This document shows positions 59,901 to 64,000 of a stretch of 64,000 bases of DNA, piece by piece. Made by a program: the position numbers and the translations under genes. The first letter of the stretch is position 1; every line of letters begins with the position of its first letter. The stretch comes from Mycobacterium pseudokansasii (GTDB lineage Bacteria; Actinomycetota; Actinomycetes; Mycobacteriales; Mycobacteriaceae), in contig NZ_UPHU01000001.1 of NCBI RefSeq assembly GCF_900566075.1, positions 4,278,325 to 4,342,324 of the forward strand, written 5' to 3'. The notes under the pieces were generated by a model that had not been told where the DNA came from, did no database searches, and saw only the letters and a program-made list of their open reading frames with translations.

Positions 59901-62900
59901 GCGATCCGGCCGTACAGCGACGCGTGGATCTGCCGGCCCGCGGCCAGTGACTTGCCCTGCCACCAGGTGGCCTGGGTCGCCACGACGTGGCCGGTGCCCT
60001 CGAAACGCTCGGACAGCCGCGCCCAGTCGGCGTCAATGTCGCTTTCGTCGGTCAGCCATAGCTTGACCAGGTCTTCGCGGGCGCTGGCCCAGCGGTCGTC
60101 GAAAACGACCGCCTTCTTGCCGTCGAATACCGGGGCCACCAGACGCGGCCAGTCCGCGCCCAGTTCGCCCGTGACCAAGTCGATCAGCTCGGCGTCGGTG
60201 GCTGCCGCGGGTGCGGTCACCGGGTCGTCGAGCCCCAGCTGGCCCAGCACCAGGCGAGCCGCCGAGGCGAGCACCCCGTCCGGGCCGGTGATCTGATCGG
60301 TGAATTCGCTCAGCGCGGCCGCGTCGACGGTGGCACCGCCGCCACCGCCCGCCGACGGCAGCGCCACGGCGACGCCGCGGCGCGCGGCAACCGACGCGAC
60401 CGCGGCGTCGATCACCTTGTCGACGGACACAGCGTCCGCCAACGCGCCCTCGTGCAGGTTGCCCAGCGCACCGCCGCGGACGCTGGTGCCCTCCCGGGTT
60501 CCCAGCGCGACTTCGACGGTGACGTGTTTGGCCCAGCCGTCACCGAGCTCCCAGGTCTTCTTCACCCGCTCGGCGATCGCACCCGGCCGCTTGCCCGACG
60601 GCCCCAGAACCGTGCGCAGCTGATCGTTGATCGCGTCGGAAAGCACCGGCCCGTAGGGCTTGTAGGTGCGAGCCAGCTTGGTGACCTGCGCCCGCAGCCC
60701 GGCCAGGTCGGCCTCGGCCGCGCCGTCGATGGCGCCCAGGTTCAGCTCGGAGCCCAGGTCCACCAGCAGCTGGTTGCGCCGAGACGACGCGCCGTCGGTG
60801 ATCGATTCGATGGAGTCCAGCTCTTCGATCTGGTCGATCCGCATCTTGGCCGACAGCGCGATCAGCGCCAGCGTGGCATCGGCGGCGTCGAAGGCGATGT
60901 CGTCCGGCCGAGCGGCACCCGAAGGTGCCGCGGGCGCGGGAGCCGTTGCGGCAGCAGCAGTTTCGGCCGGCTCAGCCGACTCCCCAATGGGTTCGTCGAC
61001 TTCCGGCTCCGGCTCGGGGTCGGTGTCGGTGGCGAACAGCACCGCGGCATCGCGCTCGGCGTTGAGCACTTCCACGGTGCTGTGGGCGTATTCGGGCAGC
61101 TTGAGGGTGTTGGTGGCCAGGCCCGCCACCGTCGGCGAGGTCTTCACGCCGATCTCGACGAACCGCTCCACACCCAGGCCACCGGCGGCCTCTTCGATGA
61201 ACAACAGGTCCTGCGTTTCGATCCAGCGCACCGGGCTGGCGAATTGCCAAGCCAACAGCTCGATCAGGACCGTGCGGGCCAGCTCGCGGGGCCGTTCCCG
61301 GCGCCAGGTGTCGTAGTCGGCGAGGATCTCGTCGAGCGGCTCGGCCGGCACCAGATCGCGGATCTCCTGGATGAAGTCACGATCCAGGGTGAACAGCCGC
61401 GGCACCAGGTTGGGAATGTAGCGCCCGATGATCACATCCGGGTCTTTGTCGCGCGGCATCACGCGGTCCAGCGAACGCCGGAAGTCGGCCACCCCGACCC
61501 GCAATACCCGGGAGTGGAACGGAACGTCGATACCGGGAACGAGGATGAACGAACGGCGCCCACCGGTGAGCTCACGGCGCCGCTCCACCTCCGCCTCGAG
61601 CGCCTCCAGACCGCGCACGGTGCCGGCAATCGCATACTGCGAGCCACGCAGGTTGAAGTTCACGATCTCCAGGAACTCCCCGGTATTCGCCGCTATATCC
61701 GCGACGAAGGCCGGAACATCGGCGTCGTCGAGATCGATCTGCGACGGCCGGATCGCCGCCAACCGGTAGTTGGAGCGTCCCAGTTCGTCGCGCGGAACGA
61801 TGTCGTGCATCTTCGATCCGCGGTGAAACACCATCTCCAGCAAGGCTTCTAGCTCGTAGACGCCGGTCACGCAGGCCAGCGCGGTGTACTCGCCGACCGA
61901 GTGGCCGCAGGCGATCGCGCCCTCGACAAAGGCGCCCTGCTCGCGCATCTCGGCCACTTGGGCGGCCGCCACGGTGGCCATCGCGACCTGGGTGAACTGC
62001 GTCAGGTACAACACGCCGTCGGGGTGGTGGTAGTGCACACCGCTGGCGATGATGCTGGTCGGGTTGTCCCGGACCACGTGCAGCACCGAGAAGCCCAACG
62101 TGTCGCGGGTGAACCGGTCCGCGGTGTCCCACACCTTGCGGGCCGCCTTGGAGCGCGCCCGCACTTCCATGCCCATGCCCTTGTGCTGAATGCCTTGGCC
62201 GGGAAACGCATAGACCGTCTTGGGTGCGGCCAGACGCGCGGTCGCCGACATCACCAGATCCGACCCGATGCGCGCGGTCACTTCCAAAATCTCTGCACCC
62301 CGGTCGATTCCGACGCGCTCAACGCGGAAGTCCACCTCGTCACCGGGACTCACCATGCCCAGGAACCGCGCGGTCCAGCCGATGAGCCGGGCCGGCGGAC
62401 GGGCCTGCCCATCGGTGGCGGTCACCACGTGCTGTGCGGCGGCCGACAGCCACATGCCGTGCACGATGGGCGATTCCAGCCCCGCAAGCAGCGCGGCCGC
62501 CCGGTCGGTGTGGATGGGGTTGTGGTCGCCGGACACCACCGCGAACGGGCGCATGTCGACCGGCGCGGTCAGGGTGACGTCACGGCGGCGGCGGCGCGGG
62601 GTGTCGGTGGCGTTCTCCGATACCGCGCCACCGGCCCGCACCGGGTCGGCGAGTTCAGCCGCCCCGGTTCGGCCGAGGATGGCGAACCGCTCCTCGAGGA
62701 CGGCGATCGCTTCGCTGTCGGGCCCGGCTACCGTCACCGAGACCGCCACCACCCGGCCCACCTCGGTGTCGAGGGCTTTCAATGCCGTTGCGGTGATGGT
62801 CAATTGGGCGTGGGTCGCGGGCAAGGTGTCGACCATGCGGACGGCATGGTCCAGGTGGACCAGGTTGAGCAGGCCTTCCACCACGGGTACACCGGTGTCG

Positions 62901-64000
62901 GTAACCGCCGATCCGATCGCCGCGAAAACGGCCGGCCAGCACCGGCCGACCAACGCGTCGGGCACGGTGGTGAGGCTGGGCGCCAGCGGCTCGCCGAAGG
63001 TGGCGGTGACACCGGTGTGGTCGGCGACCTTCTCCGGGTCCCAGTCGACGGTGACCCGGGCCACTCCGTCGGTGACCGGCGGCAGCAGCTCCGGCCCGTC
63101 GGCGCCGGCGGCAATCGCCAGCACCGAGCGCATCGCGGTGGCAGCGTCCTCGGTGCAGACCACCGGGATACCGCCGTCAACGGTGTTGGGCGGCAGGGTG
63201 AACCGGATGTCGATCCAGGTGCCCGACACCGGCACGCTCAACACCACATCCGCCCCGTCCTTGCCGTCGATCTGCAGCCGGGATCCGGTGGAAGAGTGTG
63301 TGGCACGGGAGTTTTCGGGTCCATCGTGCACCTGCCAATCGCTTGGCTCGGCGATCCGGTGCACCGGATTGATGGCGGTGCGGCCGGCCCACAACACGTC
63401 GGGTGCGTCGAGCACGACGGCCAGCGGTCCGGTGACGTCGGGACGGCCCAACCGGCGCGACGTGACGTCCTTGACTTCACCGTCGGCGGACAGCACCTCG
63501 TCGATGGCGGCCTGCTCGAAGCGATCCAGCAGCTCACCCACCGGCTCGTCCATGCGGGTGATACCGGCCACCGCCGCCGGGCCCGGGATGATGCACACCT
63601 GGTCGGCGTCGTAACGGGCGTCGTGGGCCTGCCACAACGAGTCACTGCGCCACCAGCGCCGGACGTCCTTGTCGATCACCGGCACGAAGTTCACCGGCTT
63701 GCCAAGGGTCTTGCACAGGGTGACAAAGAACGAGACGTCGGCCGGGTGCAGTTGGACGGCTTCGGCATCCGGGTACCGGGCGAGCAGGGCAACAACAGCC
63801 TCAGTGGGCCGCTCCAGCAACGCCGGGTCAGTGAAGATGGTCTCGATAGGGCCGAAATCCTTTGGATGCAAACGAGCTTCGGCGCGCTGCAGCATCTGCT
63901 CGAAGCGGTCGCGCCAGGTGTCGGCCAGCCAGGGGCTGCCCGGCCCCAAGACCCCGGCGGTGTCGGCCGTCGAATTGCCTTCGCCGATGGTCAGTTCCAC
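56999..64000 (-). CDS. fas: Type I fatty acid synthase (C-terminal part)
   Basis: 2333 residues are visible of about 3070; the N-terminal acetyltransferase and part of the enoyl reductase are beyond the right edge. In order: end of ER; MaoC-type dehydratase (SGDHNPIHTD, residue about 490); malonyl/palmitoyl transferase (YAFPGQGIQHKGMG, GHSVGEY with active Ser about 701); ACP (DGASSRRNQ, phosphopantetheine Ser about 1070); ketoreductase (VVTGASKGS, about 1388); ketosynthase (GACATAA with Cys about 1983, SKHDTSTLANDPNE and KSLTGHAKGG). It makes C16-C18 and C24-C26 acyl-CoAs for membrane lipid and mycolic acid synthesis. All seen motifs are intact. Confidence 0.98.
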   Translation of the reverse strand: MELTIGEGNSTADTAGVLGPGSPWLADTWRDRFEQMLQRAEARLHPKDFGPIETIFTDPALLERPTEAVVALLARYPDAEAVQLHPADVSFFVTLCKTLGKPVNFVPVIDKDVRRWWRSDSLWQAHDARYDADQVCIIPGPAAVAGITRMDEPVGELLDRFEQAAIDEVLSADGEVKDVTSRRLGRPDVTGPLAVVLDAPDVLWAGRTAINPVHRIAEPSDWQVHDGPENSRATHSSTGSRLQIDGKDGADVVLSVPVSGTWIDIRFTLPPNTVDGGIPVVCTEDAATAMRSVLAIAAGADGPELLPPVTDGVARVTVDWDPEKVADHTGVTATFGEPLAPSLTTVPDALVGRCWPAVFAAIGSAVTDTGVPVVEGLLNLVHLDHAVRMVDTLPATHAQLTITATALKALDTEVGRVVAVSVTVAGPDSEAIAVLEERFAILGRTGAAELADPVRAGGAVSENATDTPRRRRRDVTLTAPVDMRPFAVVSGDHNPIHTDRAAALLAGLESPIVHGMWLSAAAQHVVTATDGQARPPARLIGWTARFLGMVSPGDEVDFRVERVGIDRGAEILEVTARIGSDLVMSATARLAAPKTVYAFPGQGIQHKGMGMEVRARSKAARKVWDTADRFTRDTLGFSVLHVVRDNPTSIIASGVHYHHPDGVLYLTQFTQVAMATVAAAQVAEMREQGAFVEGAIACGHSVGEYTALACVTGVYELEALLEMVFHRGSKMHDIVPRDELGRSNYRLAAIRPSQIDLDDADVPAFVADIAANTGEFLEIVNFNLRGSQYAIAGTVRGLEALEAEVERRRELTGGRRSFILVPGIDVPFHSRVLRVGVADFRRSLDRVMPRDKDPDVIIGRYIPNLVPRLFTLDRDFIQEIRDLVPAEPLDEILADYDTWRRERPRELARTVLIELLAWQFASPVRWIETQDLLFIEEAAGGLGVERFVEIGVKTSPTVAGLATNTLKLPEYAHSTVEVLNAERDAAVLFATDTDPEPEPEVDEPIGESAEPAETAAAATAPAPAAPSGAARPDDIAFDAADATLALIALSAKMRIDQIEELDSIESITDGASSRRNQLLVDLGSELNLGAIDGAAEADLAGLRAQVTKLARTYKPYGPVLSDAINDQLRTVLGPSGKRPGAIAERVKKTWELGDGWAKHVTVEVALGTREGTSVRGGALGNLHEGALADAVSVDKVIDAAVASVAARRGVAVALPSAGGGGGATVDAAALSEFTDQITGPDGVLASAARLVLGQLGLDDPVTAPAAATDAELIDLVTGELGADWPRLVAPVFDGKKAVVFDDRWASAREDLVKLWLTDESDIDADWARLSERFEGTGHVVATQATWWQGKSLAAGRQIHASLYGRIAAGAENPDPGPYSDEVAVVTGASKGSIAASVVARLLDGGATVIATTSKLDQQRLAFYRTLYRDHARYGAVLWVVAANMASYSDIDALVGWVGTEQTESLGPQSIHIKDAQTPTLLFPFAAPRVVGDLSEAGSRAEMEMKVLLWAVQRLIGGLSTIGAERDIASRLHVVLPGSPNRGMFGGDGAYGEAKSALDAVVSRWHAESSWATRVSLAHALIGWTRGTGLMGHNDAIVTAVEEAGVTTYSTDEMAAMLLGLCDVESKVAAASSPIKADLTGGLAEADLDMAELAAKAREQMSADASAVEEETAPGIIAALPSPPRAHTPAPPPDWADLDVDPADLVVIVGGAELGPYGSSRTRFEMEVDDELSAAGVLELAWTTGLIRWEDDPQPGWYDTESGELVDEAELVERYHDAVVEKVGIREFVDDGAIDPDHASPLLVSVFLDKDFSFVVSTEAEARAFVQFDPEHTVVRPVPNTTDWQVIRKAGTEIRVPRKTKLSRTVGAQIPTGFDPTVWGISQDMAASIDRVALWNIIATVDAFLSAGFTPADLMRWVHPSLVANTQGTGMGGMTSMQTMYHGNLLGRNKPNDILQEVLPNVVAAHVVQSYVGSYGSMIHPVGACATAAVSVEEGVDKIRLGKAELVVAGGFDDLTLEAIIGFGDMAATADTAMMRGRGIDDSKFSRPNDRRRLGFVEAQGGGTILLARGDLALKMGLPVLAVVGFAQSFADGVHTSIPAPGIGALGAGRGGRDSVLARSLAKLGVGADDIAVISKHDTSTLANDPNETELHERLADALGRSEGAPLFVVSQKSLTGHAKGGAAVFQMMGLCQILRDGVIPPNRSLDCVDDELAGSEHFVWVRDTLRLGEKYPLKAGLVTSLGFGHVSGLIALVHPQAFIAAMDPEQRADYQRRADARLLAGRRRLAAAIAGGTPMYERPADRRFDHQQPEKPQEAAMLLNPAARLGDGEAFIG

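Overview
The window is high-GC actinobacterial DNA from a Mycobacterium, most likely a slow-growing non-tuberculous species. The evidence is one PE and one PPE gene, a type I fatty acid synthase, F420-type and mycolate-pathway genes, and a gene order that follows, from memory, M. tuberculosis Rv2468A to Rv2524c. The species cannot be named from the sequence alone.

Layout. 0-5.7 kb: end of ctaJ, an HNH nuclease gene, a lineage-specific gene, glbO-aglA, a methyltransferase, then a minus-strand operon (large NAD glutamate dehydrogenase, thioesterase, Rv2474c-like). 10.5-13.1 kb: a 55-bp minisatellite, ettA and ssb2. 13.5-19.1 kb: a coupled lipid operon (WS/DGAT, plsC, plsB2), then lipQ and tRNA-Arg. 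21.1-26.1 kb: an accessory block with a PE serine hydrolase, a wrecked second copy of bkdC, strong hairpins and a membrane-type PPE. 26.3-40.0 kb: the branched-chain keto-acid cluster bkdABC-citE-maoC-fadE19-accA1-accD1-scoBA-fadD35 with its TetR regulator bkaR. Almost every junction overlaps by 4 bp, and two inverted repeats look like operators. It should carry leucine-type acyl-CoAs through dehydrogenation, carboxylation, lyase and CoA-transfer steps.

40.0-49.9 kb: a frameshifted LLM-family oxidoreductase, an MmpS-like protein, an MFS transporter and cmrA. Next comes an AT-richer island with an IS3 transposase scrap and an intact radical SAM gene, followed by the HerA-like ATPase, orn, tRNA-His and a broken YcaO gene. 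49.9-56.6 kb: ldtB, tRNA-Lys, a DUF3618 protein, bcp (whose old 3' end lies 0.9 kb away, beyond an insertion carrying a Cys-rich gene), an M20 peptidase and a divergent two-component system. 56.6-64 kb: acpS and the C-terminal three quarters of fas; AcpS is the likely activator of the Fas carrier domain.

The most unusual items are the radical SAM gene with a cysteine-less SPASM-like tail, the YcaO relic 3 kb away, the bcp insertion bounded by 21-bp repeats, the decayed bkdC paralogue beside the intact gene, and the nested dyad at the bkaR-fadD35 promoter. All comparisons with other genomes are from memory; no database was searched.
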